A stretch of DNA of 64,000 nt, taken from assembly GCF_964199965.1 (NCBI RefSeq), contig NZ_CAXMZT010000009.1, positions 101,674 through 165,673 on the forward strand, in the 5' to 3' direction. The position numbers were made by a program, and so were the translations under genes. Below are positions 1 to 9,176 of this stretch, piece by piece; within the stretch, counting starts at the first letter, position 1; each line of letters opens with the position of its first letter. The notes beneath the pieces were generated by a model. That model was not told the origin of the DNA, made no database searches, and saw nothing but the letters and a program-made list of their open reading frames with translations. This DNA comes from JAFIFT01 sp020051095 (GTDB lineage: Bacteria > Pseudomonadota > Gammaproteobacteria > Legionellales > Legionellaceae).

Positions 1-1
1 G

Positions 2-1066
2 GCACTAACTGACTCAAATCTTGAAACACTTGCCCAAGAACACATCTTTGGGGAAAAAGCTTTAAACATGAAGCACAGCAGTTTTCATACGGATAAAAGT
101 AAATCTCCGCAGGCAGCAAATAGTCTATATACAACGCCGAGTGATTATGCCAAATTTATAGTAGCCTGGATGAATGATGAAGAGCTACAGTATGCATTTC
201 AACCCAATGTCTTCATGAACAATGATTATTTGCCTGGGAACTGGCCAATAGAGGCAAACATATCAGAACAGGATCGAAACCATGTGGCATGGGGTTTAGG
301 TTTTGGACTACAAACCAATGAGCAATGTGGGTGCGGTCTTATTAAAATGATAACTGATCCGAGCCAGTTCCCCTTTGATTGCATAGAAAGCTTATTGGAG
401 GATAGAAATGCGGTTATTTTAGTTAATGATGTGCTTTTTTATGCGGATCAAACCAGTCGAACTGTTAATAAAATTGAATTGACTGAGAGTAATCAGGATG
501 ATTTTAACAGGCTGAAAGCAAAATGTACCGAGTCTTATAAATTAGCTGAAGGGAATGAATTAAAATTAATTACCTCTGTAACAGGCCGTATTCATCTTGC
601 AAGCAGAGCCTATCATTCTGGTGATATGAATGAATGGAGAGCGTGGGTGGCAATGAATTTAGAAGACAAGTCGGCTGTAGTTTATTTTGCCAATTCGCAT
701 AATGGACATATTCTAGCAGATTCAATCATATCTCCAGAAGTAGAGATAGATAACGTGTTTAATTACTTTTTTCAAACCTATGGATTTGCACGGAATTTTG
801 ATGAGCTAGGAGGGATAACTAATTTCCATGGGGTAAACTCCAATTGCTTAAAGAAAACTTCGCCTAAGATTGAAGAAAAACCAGATACATCAAAAGAATT
901 AGAAAAAGGAACTACTAGTGAAGAATCAGCACCACTAACCACCTCTTTACCAAAAGCAAAAACATTAACTTTAGGATTTTTGACACCTGAAAAAAGAAGA
1001 GAAAAAAATCAACAGGATAATTATTGTGGATTTAAATCAGGGTTTCTCATAGGTAAGTCTTTTTAA
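2..1066 (+). CDS. Serine beta-lactamase-like protein, C-terminal part (5' end outside window)
   Basis: The frame is open from base 2, so the gene begins before the window; 354 residues are visible. The first residues (ending in the GMKHSSF-like stretch) and the TTPSDYAKFIVAW and WGLGFGL segments match the C-terminal half of class C beta-lactamase/esterase-like proteins. The VVYFANSHNG segment corresponds to the last conserved strand. The catalytic SxxK would lie upstream and is not seen. An insert of about 100 residues separates WGLGFGLQ from the last strand, and the tail is Lys/Glu-rich. A related protein lies at 45350-46723 on the other strand. An accessory hydrolase or a translocated effector are both possible; the substrate is unknown. 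Confidence 0.6.
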   Translation, partial: ALTDSNLETLAQEHIFGEKALNMKHSSFHTDKSKSPQAANSLYTTPSDYAKFIVAWMNDEELQYAFQPNVFMNNDYLPGNWPIEANISEQDRNHVAWGLGFGLQTNEQCGCGLIKMITDPSQFPFDCIESLLEDRNAVILVNDVLFYADQTSRTVNKIELTESNQDDFNRLKAKCTESYKLAEGNELKLITSVTGRIHLASRAYHSGDMNEWRAWVAMNLEDKSAVVYFANSHNGHILADSIISPEVEIDNVFNYFFQTYGFARNFDELGGITNFHGVNSNCLKKTSPKIEEKPDTSKELEKGTTSEESAPLTTSLPKAKTLTLGFLTPEKRREKNQQDNYCGFKSGFLIGKSF

Positions 1067-1106
1067 ACTAATTACCTAGAGTTTATCTGAATTTTAATTT
1101 CACAAT

Positions 1107-1137
1107 CCATGAGCAACAAGCTAGTCTAAGCTCATGG
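1107..1137 (+). terminator. Hairpin downstream of beta-lactamase-like gene
   Basis: Perfect 8-bp inverted repeat CCATGAGC/GCTCATGG with a 15-nt loop, followed shortly by a T-rich run. It is a weak intrinsic-terminator candidate for the upstream gene. The rest of the 1067-1306 gap shows only the ribosome site of the next gene. Confidence 0.4.
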
Positions 1138-1306
1138 AAAGGTTTTTACACACATTTTTACCTCAAATATCCCTTTTCTTACATTGGGGTAGCTGGGAAG
1201 TTACGAAGAAACTACTATTACGAATAAAAAGGTCGGGAAGACGGATTTAAATAAAAGTGTTATTACATTTTGAGATGACACCATACCTATAAGGGAGTAT
1301 ACGGTG

Positions 1307-2560
1307 ATGGATGATAAAAATTGTGAGCATTGCTATCCTGAAAAACGCTGTCATGTTAGAAGGAAATTTTTTAGTATATTCGATTATTGTATATTCAATC
1401 CATTGATCTATGTTTTATCTAAAATATTTCTCCTCTCAGAGAATGATTTTTTACGATTCGATAATCTATTAAATAGGGCATCCATTAATATTTTTCAAAA
1501 ATTAAATTTATTTACCAAAACCAATATCATTGATAGGAACCAATTTAATAATAGCGTACTTGCACTATGGGATGAAGCGCATACAAGGGGTTTAGAACTA
1601 TACAACTTTAAGGAGTCGAACTTACATACGTTGTATTTCATGTTGGTACTCAATACAAAAAAATATTATTTTACGCAGACCCCTATCTCCCTTATTTATC
1701 AAAAAAATCAGTTTTTTGATAATGATATCAAATACGACAACAAATGGATTTTTAAAAAAAAGTTATTAAACAATAAAATACCCTGTCCTGTAGGGATGGC
1801 TTTTATTTCCAGTAAAAAAGCTTATAAGTACGGCATTAAATTAGGATTTCCTCTTGCTGTAAAACCAGTATCCGCCTCCCTAAGTATTCATGCCTTATGT
1901 AATATTCAAACACCAAAGGAATTAGAAGATGCCATTAAAATAGTAAAACAAGTTGATTTTCGCGTACTGGTTGAGCAACACATTCCTGGTAATGTATATC
2001 GGTCATTGATTATTAATGAATCATTAATAGCTTGTGTTATGCGCCAACCTGGCAGCGTTATTGGTAATGGTGTCTGTACTCTCCAAGAATTAATTGCTAA
2101 AAAAAATAAAGCTACTGGGAAAGAAGAGGGTGGCAAACTCTTGTTTAAAACCAACCCAGATACTTACTTGACGAAAAACTTAGAAGTCCAGGGAGTTACT
2201 CTTAACACGGTACTAAACAATGGACAACAAATTTTTATTTCAAAAAAAGTGACTATGGGTAGTGGTGCAAAAATTAGTAACGTTACCGATTTGATGCACC
2301 CAGAGAACAAACTGTTATTGGAAAGAGTACATAAAATGCTAAATATACCACTTACAGGCCTTGATTTTATTTGTCAGGATATTTCTCTTCCATGGCATAA
2401 GCAACAATTTGGAATTATTGAAAGCAATAGCTTTCCCTATATCGATTTGCATCTTAACCCCTCTGATGGGGAGCGAATTAATGTGTCAAGTAAAATTTGG
2501 GACTATGTATTAAATGTTTTAGGTCAAAAAAGTGGTGATGATTCGATTAAAATCGATTAA
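1307..2560 (+). CDS. ATP-grasp protein, cyanophycin-synthetase/GshF-like
   Basis: 417 residues. The C-terminal two thirds (about 140-410) look like an ATP-grasp ligase: the GFPLAVKP lysine strand, a VEQHIPGNVYRSLIIN segment, and GLDFIC followed by IIESNSFPYIDLH as the metal-binding end. The order resembles the ATP-grasp domain of cyanophycin synthetase and bifunctional glutathione synthetase, which ligate an amino group to an acyl-phosphate. The N-terminal part is Cys/His-containing (CEHCYPEKRCH) and unrecognised. An AGGGAG site precedes both GTG 1304 and ATG 1307; ATG 1307 is preferred. Substrate unknown; a 2OG oxygenase gene lies nearby on the opposite strand. Confidence 0.7.
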   Translation: MDDKNCEHCYPEKRCHVRRKFFSIFDYCIFNPLIYVLSKIFLLSENDFLRFDNLLNRASINIFQKLNLFTKTNIIDRNQFNNSVLALWDEAHTRGLELYNFKESNLHTLYFMLVLNTKKYYFTQTPISLIYQKNQFFDNDIKYDNKWIFKKKLLNNKIPCPVGMAFISSKKAYKYGIKLGFPLAVKPVSASLSIHALCNIQTPKELEDAIKIVKQVDFRVLVEQHIPGNVYRSLIINESLIACVMRQPGSVIGNGVCTLQELIAKKNKATGKEEGGKLLFKTNPDTYLTKNLEVQGVTLNTVLNNGQQIFISKKVTMGSGAKISNVTDLMHPENKLLLERVHKMLNIPLTGLDFICQDISLPWHKQQFGIIESNSFPYIDLHLNPSDGERINVSSKIWDYVLNVLGQKSGDDSIKID

Positions 2561-2631
2561 AACTCAGCGAGTTCTCTTACTTGTTTATTCACTTATTCTT
2601 TAAAAATTTCTTAGGCAAAGAGCTAAGACAA

Positions 2632-3036
2632 TTAGACTATTATTAATAGAGCAACGCATAATATCCAGATTATTGTACTTGTTATATAAGGGTATTGATA
2701 ACCCTTATAGTTTTTCCTTCGAGTAAATAAATCAATAATCAGCACAGGAACAACAGAAAAGAAAATTAATAAGATGACTAATGCTACGGATTTTGCACCT
2801 TGCTGAAAAGGCATAAGCCTTATTAAAAAGGTCAGTATAAAGTGCAAAAATTCACTCAAATAAAAGATTACCCACAAAAACCAAAAATCAAAAGTATAGA
2901 TAAACCAAGAAGCAGCAAACAGTGGCAGAAGTAACTTAGCTCCTTTTATTGCCCATAGCTTTTTAAAGGATTTGATAAACTCCTCTGAAAAGAGGACGAT
3001 AATAGCACCCAAAAGAACAACCAAAGCCAATAACAT
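2632..3036 (-). CDS. Small integral membrane protein
   Basis: 134 residues with about four hydrophobic segments: an N-terminal helix, two in the middle around the aromatic WFIYTFDFWFLWVIFYL stretch, one near 85-105 and one at the C-terminus. A basic loop (RRKNYKG) separates the last two. No family is recognised. It reads in the same direction as the oxygenase gene upstream (start 3877), 67 bp away, and may be cotranscribed with it. Confidence 0.5.
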   Translation of the reverse strand: MLLALVVLLGAIIVLFSEEFIKSFKKLWAIKGAKLLLPLFAASWFIYTFDFWFLWVIFYLSEFLHFILTFLIRLMPFQQGAKSVALVILLIFFSVVPVLIIDLFTRRKNYKGYQYPYITSTIIWILCVALLIIV

Positions 3037-3103
3037 TTATTTGTTCCTTTTCTCAACATCGCTCAATGCTTCCTAGTGTGTATCAAGTTGCATTGATAAA
3101 GCC

Positions 3104-3877
3104 TCATCTTCTTATGAATGTATTCTTGACACGTTCAATTGCACGACGAATTTTTTGTTCAGGTCGAGCTCTAAATGAATTTCCATTGAAAAAATACTCT
3201 TCGCCTTCAGGAGATTGCTCAGAAAAAAAGTAATTAAACACACAACATCGAGGCGCGTCACATAGAACCGGATTAACAGCATGCCAAGATGTTCGATTTG
3301 TTTCCATCACAAGCAGGCGATTAAAAAGACTAGGGACAATAATGCGATTTTTAATTTCTTTATCCCATAGTTCATAATTTCCACCATTCTCGAGTCGCCA
3401 ATTAGGAGACAGATAATAGAGTACATTTACCGTTCGATAGTGTTTTCTGTCCACATCATGCGAATTATCTAAATGAGGATTAAGACGATATCCTTTAAGT
3501 AATGTGCTAATTCCACCAGCATACTGTGATGGGTCAGGAACTTGGTTTTTAATCTCTGTTATCTCTTCAATCAAAGCAACAACTTGAGGGTCTTGAATCG
3601 CAAAATTAATATCTTGCAATAAACTGGATACATCTTTTAAGTGGCTATATTTCAACTTTAATTTTCCAGGAATATTTAATAGATGCATTTGGCTTGGTTT
3701 AGGAAAGTTAGTGTATATTCTCTCAGCAATTTCAGTTGGAAGAAGATTATCAAGTGTAAAGTGACGGGCAACTTTTATATGATGCTCAAGGAAAAATTCT
3801 TGTTTCAAGTGCTCTTTAGTTTCATTTAATCTTTTTACGATTAGATCCTTTAATTGACTTCTTATATTAATTGTCAT
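3104..3877 (-). CDS. 2-oxoglutarate/Fe(II)-dependent oxygenase, prolyl-hydroxylase-like
   Basis: 257 residues. The C-terminal half has a double-stranded beta-helix iron site: PHLDNSHD gives the HxD pair, SWHAV the distal His, and an Arg in RCCVFNYFF fits the 2-oxoglutarate salt bridge. The family hydroxylates protein or small-molecule substrates using O2 and 2-oxoglutarate. The N-terminal 100 residues are helical and specific to this protein. The enzyme class is fairly sure from the motifs; the substrate is unknown. Confidence 0.75.
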   Translation of the reverse strand: MTINIRSQLKDLIVKRLNETKEHLKQEFFLEHHIKVARHFTLDNLLPTEIAERIYTNFPKPSQMHLLNIPGKLKLKYSHLKDVSSLLQDINFAIQDPQVVALIEEITEIKNQVPDPSQYAGGISTLLKGYRLNPHLDNSHDVDRKHYRTVNVLYYLSPNWRLENGGNYELWDKEIKNRIIVPSLFNRLLVMETNRTSWHAVNPVLCDAPRCCVFNYFFSEQSPEGEEYFFNGNSFRARPEQKIRRAIERVKNTFIRR

Positions 3878-3956
3878 TTTAATTTGTCTATATTTGTATA
3901 CTTATTAATATAATAGTCTATTTTTTTTAAACTCCTTGAAACAATGTTCAAAAATA

Positions 3957-4005
3957 GCCTGCCTCATTTTTTATATGGTTTAAGGTTATAGAGGCCAGGC
4001 TTGGT
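3957..4005 (-). terminator. Imperfect hairpin between kinase-like and oxygenase genes
   Basis: AGCCTGCCTC pairs with GAGGCCAGGCT apart from one bulged base, with a loop of about 25 nt. On the minus strand it is followed by ATTTTT. It lies after the kinase-like gene (ending at 4132) and before the oxygenase gene, so it could end transcription from the former. The rest of 3878-4131 shows no gene. Confidence 0.35.
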
Positions 4006-4131
4006 TCAAATGACGAATCGGACTGTTTAATGTCCATTTTTGGTTCGATTTAATTCCATCAAGAAAGACTTTTCCTTTTCTTTTTTATATTTAAGTGGCG
4101 GTATTAAAATATTGCAATAATATGCACAGCT

Positions 4132-5295
4132 TTATAGTGTTGAAACACGTTCAGATGATATTTTACTTTTTTCCCATTTCTCTAAAAATTCGTTAGCCAG
4201 CGTAGTAGGATTTCCTTTTGCAGTATTAATAACAGCATCAAAGTCTATTCCTTCTGGAATATTGAGCGAAGCACGTTCTTGATTTTCAAAAAAACCAAAC
4301 CGATTGGCCAGCTTACTATACTCCTCAATGGTTTTTTTAGAGCCTATGCGTGGTAAATCATCAGAGGTTAATTTCAGCCTATCATCGTTAAGTTGCAGTT
4401 TGACCACACTGTCTGAGTTAGTTACTATCTGAATTTCTTCGTCGTAACTTTGTTGTAGTACGTCAGGGTCAACAGGGTTTTCTAAAAATAATGGATCACC
4501 ATTTTTATCCGTATTGGCATGTTTATTGACCATATAAAACAGTTCATTTCTTGAGAGAATATGCTCAGAAGAATCATCAAATAATTTATCTGCCGTGACT
4601 AACGTTGCTAACTGATGAAAGGGAAATAATCCTATCCGTTTATCCATAGGATTATCGATGTCCGCTTTACGATTTCGTTCTTGAATACGTTCACTTAATT
4701 TCTGCATAGGACAGTAAGCAAATACTACAGATGTGGTTAACGCTTCATTTGGATTTTCTTCACAATATTGTTGAGCACGCTTTTGAAAATACTCTAAACA
4801 TTCTTTGGCACTACCATCTGGGTTTGGTACAAGATCAATAACAATGGATTCCCCAGAATTACCTTTATCGAACACCTCATCATAAAGCCTCACCATAGCA
4901 TCACCAATTTCGGTAACAAGACGTAAATTTTTAGCCAGTTTGGTCCCTTCGGCCTTAAATCCCGCTTTTATTAGGACGTTTTCGAGGTTAGGAAGCGAGG
5001 GATTAGGGAATTGATGAGCCGTAATTAGATGACTTCCTTTTGATATGGTAAGAACACCTCTACCACATAATGTTAAAATTTCCTCTTCAGTCATTAGTGT
5101 TTGAAGGTTTTGTATAACATCCGATTTATCAAGTTTCTCAAACATTAATAACTTTAGATCACTCGGACTCAGATTAACAATCTTACCCACTACTTCATCA
5201 ATGCTGGAAGATTTCCACCCGTGTGTTAAAACCAACTCTCTGCACAGTGATGATTTTCCTGCGGTTGATGACCCTAATAATAAAACAACATGCAT
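4132..5295 (-). CDS. P-loop kinase-like protein (chloramphenicol phosphotransferase/zeta-like)
   Basis: 387 residues from ATG 5295, which follows a GAAGAGG ribosome site; the TTG five codons upstream is less likely. The start is a phosphate-binding loop, GSSTAGKSS at residues 8-16, on a hydrophobic strand. This is the form used by small-molecule kinases such as chloramphenicol phosphotransferase and by zeta-type toxins. A VVFAYCPMQKLSERIQERN stretch fits a lid-like region. The C-terminal 150 residues have no recognised domain. Substrate unknown; no antitoxin-like partner is adjacent. Confidence 0.55.
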   Translation of the reverse strand: MHVVLLLGSSTAGKSSLCRELVLTHGWKSSSIDEVVGKIVNLSPSDLKLLMFEKLDKSDVIQNLQTLMTEEEILTLCGRGVLTISKGSHLITAHQFPNPSLPNLENVLIKAGFKAEGTKLAKNLRLVTEIGDAMVRLYDEVFDKGNSGESIVIDLVPNPDGSAKECLEYFQKRAQQYCEENPNEALTTSVVFAYCPMQKLSERIQERNRKADIDNPMDKRIGLFPFHQLATLVTADKLFDDSSEHILSRNELFYMVNKHANTDKNGDPLFLENPVDPDVLQQSYDEEIQIVTNSDSVVKLQLNDDRLKLTSDDLPRIGSKKTIEEYSKLANRFGFFENQERASLNIPEGIDFDAVINTAKGNPTTLANEFLEKWEKSKISSERVSTL

Positions 5296-5415
5296 GGTAA
5301 ACCTCTTCAATAGGGGACAATGTGATACAGGGTAAGATATCTTGGCGTAGTTAAACTCATATTACTCTGTTCGTAGATTATACAAAAAACAGATGCTCCA
5401 TTTTTTCAATTCAAA

Positions 5416-5751
5416 CTATTTTGCAGAAAATTTACATTGAATGATCTTTTCTAAATGGTTTTTGATATGGTTATCTTGTAGGGTTTTACGTTTAATTTCG
5501 TCGATATTCTCTTCAGTCGTTGCCTGAATTGTCATTAGCATTGCAGAAGGATGTCCATCAGAGCTCGCTATCCAATAAACATATTTTCCGTCACAATAGT
5601 CTGAAGGTTCTTTTCGGTCATTCACGAAATTTAAAATATCATCTTTATGGCCCTGTGTGTTGTCCCAGAATTCTTGAACAAATTGCTCTGTAAGCCAACC
5701 GAAAATAATATCGAGATGATTTAAGTTGGCTTTTTCAAAATGTATATTCAT
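5416..5751 (-). pseudogene. Truncated GNAT acetyltransferase, inverted copy of the 7620 gene start
   Basis: 111 residues. The first ~90 closely match the N-terminus of the GNAT-APH fusion at 7620-9176 (shared VQEFWDNTQGHKDDILNF, DGKYVYWIAS and AMLMTIQ). Similarity stops before the acetyl-CoA-binding loop, and the tail is unrelated Lys-rich sequence. Without the GxGxA region it cannot be a working acetyltransferase. It overlaps the stop of another remnant at its 5' side (TAATG), copying the gene order of the intact locus. Confidence 0.7.
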
Positions 5752-5962
5752 TATGTTAATCTCTGTATATGTTTCAAAATGTTTTCTGCTACTTGTGCGG
5801 CAGACAATTGACTCACATCTAATTCTAATAAATGCGGATGCTCTATAGTGATGAGTTGCTCTGTTTGGTATACATCCTGAGGATCAATTGATTTCCATCT
5901 CACTCTTCTGGACGGTTCAGTGATACGCCTTAAATGTTCTTCTTCTGAGATGAGCCATACTA
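5751..5962 (-). pseudogene. Remnant of the kinase domain C-terminus (copy of the 6063 gene 3' end)
   Basis: Translating the minus strand gives WLISEEEHLRRITEPSRRVR, then a segment similar to WKSVDPQDVHQ, and a HPHLLELDVS block ending in TAA. These match the last ~65 residues of the GNAT-kinase fusion at 6063-7145. No start codon or upstream domain remains. The stop overlaps the ATG of the truncated GNAT at 5751. The pair is a decayed inverted duplicate of the neighbouring locus with the intervening gene removed. Confidence 0.7.
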
Positions 5963-5973
5963 AGGCCTCATGA

Positions 5974-6026
5974 TATAATAGTTAGCTGTAGTAAAAAACA
6001 AGATAGGCCAATTTTTGACCTATCTT
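5974..6026 (+). promoter_or_regulatory. Candidate promoter and hairpin before the GNAT/APH operon
   Basis: A TATAAT box (5974-5979) lies about 85 bp before the first operon gene. It is followed by a perfect 8-bp hairpin, AAGATAGG/CCTATCTT (6000-6007 and 6019-6026), with an 11-nt loop containing a T run. The hairpin would sit in the leader RNA. No convincing -35 box was found. Confidence 0.35.
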
Positions 6027-6062
6027 ATAGTTTGAATACGAGTTGAAGAGATAAAATAGCTT

Positions 6063-7145
6063 ATGAAGATTACGTTCACGCAACTAACTGAATCACATTT
6101 TCCCCTACTTTTGAAGTGGCTTGAAGCAGAGCATGTGAAAACATGGTGGGACCAGGATGTCCATTGGACGAATGAATTGATTTCTAAAAAATATGCCAAT
6201 TATGTCAAAGGGTATAAGCTAGTTCATGGTACTCCTAAATCCATTAACCCTTATATTATCTGTGTTGATGAGAAACCTGTGGGCTATATTCAACTCTATA
6301 ATGCGTATGATTTTCCTCGCTCAAAATCACTTCAAGGCTTGCCTCAATGTCTTGCAGCCTTCGATGTGTTGATAGGCGAGACAGATTATTTGAACCGTGG
6401 CATTGGTGCATCTGCAATTACAGCATTCTTAAACCAATATGCGGCTTCATATACCCATATTTTTGCTGATCCTGAAAGTACCAATCTTGAGGCAATTCGA
6501 TCCTATGAAAAAGCAGGTTTTAAGAAAATAGGATTACAACCAGATACAAATGAACTATGGATGATAAAACAAAAAAGTACTTACATTATCTACTTGTTTG
6601 GCCATCCTGGCACTGGGAAATATACAATTAGCCAAGAATTGCTAAAAAATGGATTTATTGTTTGCGATAATCAACTCATCAACAATCCAATTTTTGCATT
6701 GCTAAATTACGACGGCTTTAGCAAAATCCCTGAGTTTGGATGGGATGCCATAGGGCGCATTCGCACTGCTGTTTTTGATTTCATCGCTATGGAACAAAAT
6801 CACAATTACGTTTTAACCAATTGCCTATATGAAAATGAAGGCGATCGGGATTGCTACATACAAGTAGAAACTATGGCATTAAAACGCAACTCGATCTTTA
6901 TTCCTGTAAAATTACTTATCTCAGAAGAAGAAAATCTAAGACGTATTACAGATCCCTCTAGAAGAGCGCGATGGAAATCAGTTGATCCTCAAGACGTACA
7001 TCAAAGAGAGCAACTCATTCACGTAGACCATCCACATTTGTTGGAATTAGATGTCAGCGCTTTGTCCGCAGTTCAGGCAGCAGTAAACATTTTAGAATAT
7101 GCATTCAAGTTAAAAAATAATAACGGTGGAACACATGAGCAATAA
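6063..7145 (+). CDS. GNAT acetyltransferase fused to P-loop kinase domain
   Basis: 360 residues. Residues 1-168 are a RimJ/AAC(6')-type GNAT domain: a WWDQ motif near the start, an acetyl-CoA loop at LNRGIGASAI and a C-terminal YEKAGF strand. From about 172 a second domain begins with a hydrophobic strand and a Walker A loop, FGHPGTGKYT, followed by a kinase-like fold with a basic lid (RRITDPSRRARW). It is the first gene of a 13-gene operon and overlaps the next start by 11 bp. Acetylation and phosphorylation of one small molecule is a reasonable guess; the substrate is unknown. Confidence 0.75.
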   Translation: MKITFTQLTESHFPLLLKWLEAEHVKTWWDQDVHWTNELISKKYANYVKGYKLVHGTPKSINPYIICVDEKPVGYIQLYNAYDFPRSKSLQGLPQCLAAFDVLIGETDYLNRGIGASAITAFLNQYAASYTHIFADPESTNLEAIRSYEKAGFKKIGLQPDTNELWMIKQKSTYIIYLFGHPGTGKYTISQELLKNGFIVCDNQLINNPIFALLNYDGFSKIPEFGWDAIGRIRTAVFDFIAMEQNHNYVLTNCLYENEGDRDCYIQVETMALKRNSIFIPVKLLISEEENLRRITDPSRRARWKSVDPQDVHQREQLIHVDHPHLLELDVSALSAVQAAVNILEYAFKLKNNNGGTHEQ

Positions 7146-7623
7146 ATCTGATCCACTAAACATCAGATACCGCAAAGCCAATATAAATGATCTGCCTTTG
7201 ATCGTGACTTTTCTCCTTGAAGATGAGCTTGGAAAAACACGAGAAAACAAGCAGTCAGTGTTAGATCAGCGCTACGTTGATGCGTTCTACAAGATAGACA
7301 TTGACCCTAATCAATACTTGATGATTGTAGAAAACGACGATGAAATTATCGGGACGTGTCATTTAACGATCATGCCATCACTTACTTTTACAGGCCAAAC
7401 TCGAATGCAGATTGAAGCTGTAAGGGTTTCTGAACAATTTAGAGGTCAAAAAATTGGTGAATGGATGATGAGTGCTGCAATCAATTATGGGAAATCCAAA
7501 GGCGCCTCAATTATTCAATTAACAACCAATAAAAAACGCTTAAGAGCAAAAAAATTCTATGAGAAATTGGGTTTTGAAGCTAGCCATGAAGGGATGAAAT
7601 TGTATCTGGAGAAAAAACAATGA
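7135..7623 (+). CDS. GNAT N-acetyltransferase
   Basis: 162 residues from ATG 7135, preceded by GGTGGA; the in-frame GTG at 7126 is a weaker start. It is a compact GNAT with the V-x-x-x-x-R-G-Q-x-I-G acetyl-CoA loop (SEQFRGQKIGEWMM) and a C-terminal FYEKLGFE strand. It overlaps the gene before it by 11 bp and the next one by 4 bp (ATGA type), so translation is probably coupled. Acceptor unknown. Confidence 0.8.
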   Translation: MSNKSDPLNIRYRKANINDLPLIVTFLLEDELGKTRENKQSVLDQRYVDAFYKIDIDPNQYLMIVENDDEIIGTCHLTIMPSLTFTGQTRMQIEAVRVSEQFRGQKIGEWMMSAAINYGKSKGASIIQLTTNKKRLRAKKFYEKLGFEASHEGMKLYLEKKQ

Positions 7624-9176
7624 ACCTACAGTTTAAAAAAGTCAATGCAAGTGATATCGATACAATTTTTGCCTGGCTTGCAGAACCTAACGTTCAAGAG
7701 TTCTGGGATAACACACAGGGGCATAAGGATGATATCTTAAATTTTATTGATGGACGTATTACACCTTCATCTTATGCAGACGGCAAGTATGTTTATTGGA
7801 TAGCAAGCTGTGATGGTCATCCATTCGCAATGCTGATGACTATCCAAGAAACAGCAGAAGATCATATTGATGACATTAAATTAAATCACCTTTCAAAAAC
7901 AGGCCATACTTACGGTATCGATTACATGATCGGGAATAAAAATTATTTTGGCAAAGGCTATGGCGCCCAAACATTATCAGAATTTCTTGATTTTTTCAGA
8001 AAAGACTTCGACGTATCAGCGGATACATTTATAATCGACCCTGCTAGCGATAATCCTAGAGCAAAAAAGGTCTACATGAGGGCGGGGTTTGAGCATATTG
8101 CTGACTTTGTAATGTCTGGCGATGTTTCTGGCGCTGGTAAACCACATCATTTATTGATTAGACGTTATCTGTCTGTGAATAATAATCATATCAAAGCAAT
8201 TTGCCATCATTTTAACCTTGGGGCGCCCATTCAAGTGCCCACAAGAGTACACGGCGGCTTACTCCACAAAATGTGGCGTCTTGATACAGATAAAGGCTCT
8301 TATGCGGTAAAGCAGCTATCAAAAGACATTAATCTGAAAAATGAGCAAGTCATTAAAAATTATGAATTGAGCGAAAGACTTGCATCACGCTTTGTAGCCC
8401 ATGACATCCCAGGCATCTGTGCAATTGCACAATCTGGCAAATATCTTTTTATGATAGACGGAACTGGTTTTCTAGTGTACCCATGGGTTAATGCAAAAGC
8501 ATTAGATCAACACGCCGTTTCAGAACATCACGCCCTAAAAATAGCCACTATCCTCGCCAAAATGCACTGTCTTAATTTGGATGAACCTGAGATCACCCAG
8601 CCAGAATTTTATACTCACACAAACCAAAAGATTCTTGAACTATTTGACAAGGCTGTAAAGTTTGTGTGCCCTTTTGCTGCAAATTTACGGAAAAATCAGA
8701 AAAATATATTGGCGGCTAATGAAGCTTATCAAAATTCAATACCGACACTAAAAACACATATTATCGTCAGCCATGGTGATTTGGATCAGAAGAATGTTTT
8801 GTGGGACAGGAGCAATAATCCAATCCTAATCGACTGGGAATCTTCCTGCAAAATCAATCCCACTTATGACATTATCAACACAGCATTTTATTGGAGCGGA
8901 ATTACAAGTACCTTTGACAAGGATCTCTTTTTTAAAATGATTGAGGCATACAAAAAAGCTGGTGGCGTTATCAATAAGGATCATGTTGTCGCTGCTTGTT
9001 ATGGCGCTTTTAGTTGGATTGGCTGGTTGGTTTATAACATCGAACGCTCCTGTGTTTCTGGCAATTCTGAACATAAAGCCATGGGCATTGAACAAGTGAA
9101 TCAAACTTTAGCCACGATTCTACGCTTACAAACCATCATGCCTGAAGTCATTAAAATTATTGAAGGTAAATTATGA
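7620..9176 (+). CDS. Bifunctional GNAT acetyltransferase-APH phosphotransferase
   Basis: 518 residues. Residues 1-175 form an AAC(6')-like GNAT domain (FWDNTQGH near the start, acetyl-CoA loop FGKGYGAQTL, end YMRAGFE). Residues ~185-518 form an aminoglycoside-phosphotransferase/choline-kinase domain with the Brenner motif SHGDLDQKNVLW near 384 and the metal-binding LIDWE. This order is that of the known AAC(6')-APH(2'') bifunctional resistance enzyme, although the sequence need not be closely related. ATGA overlaps join it to both neighbours. A truncated inverted copy of its start lies at 5416-5751. Confidence 0.82.
   Translation: MNLQFKKVNASDIDTIFAWLAEPNVQEFWDNTQGHKDDILNFIDGRITPSSYADGKYVYWIASCDGHPFAMLMTIQETAEDHIDDIKLNHLSKTGHTYGIDYMIGNKNYFGKGYGAQTLSEFLDFFRKDFDVSADTFIIDPASDNPRAKKVYMRAGFEHIADFVMSGDVSGAGKPHHLLIRRYLSVNNNHIKAICHHFNLGAPIQVPTRVHGGLLHKMWRLDTDKGSYAVKQLSKDINLKNEQVIKNYELSERLASRFVAHDIPGICAIAQSGKYLFMIDGTGFLVYPWVNAKALDQHAVSEHHALKIATILAKMHCLNLDEPEITQPEFYTHTNQKILELFDKAVKFVCPFAANLRKNQKNILAANEAYQNSIPTLKTHIIVSHGDLDQKNVLWDRSNNPILIDWESSCKINPTYDIINTAFYWSGITSTFDKDLFFKMIEAYKKAGGVINKDHVVAACYGAFSWIGWLVYNIERSCVSGNSEHKAMGIEQVNQTLATILRLQTIMPEVIKIIEGKL

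Noticed and set aside
7620..9176. Firm call as the AAC(6')-APH(2'') gentamicin resistance gene
   Set aside because: Domain order agrees, but the residues seen do not show close identity; the substrate cannot be named from sequence.
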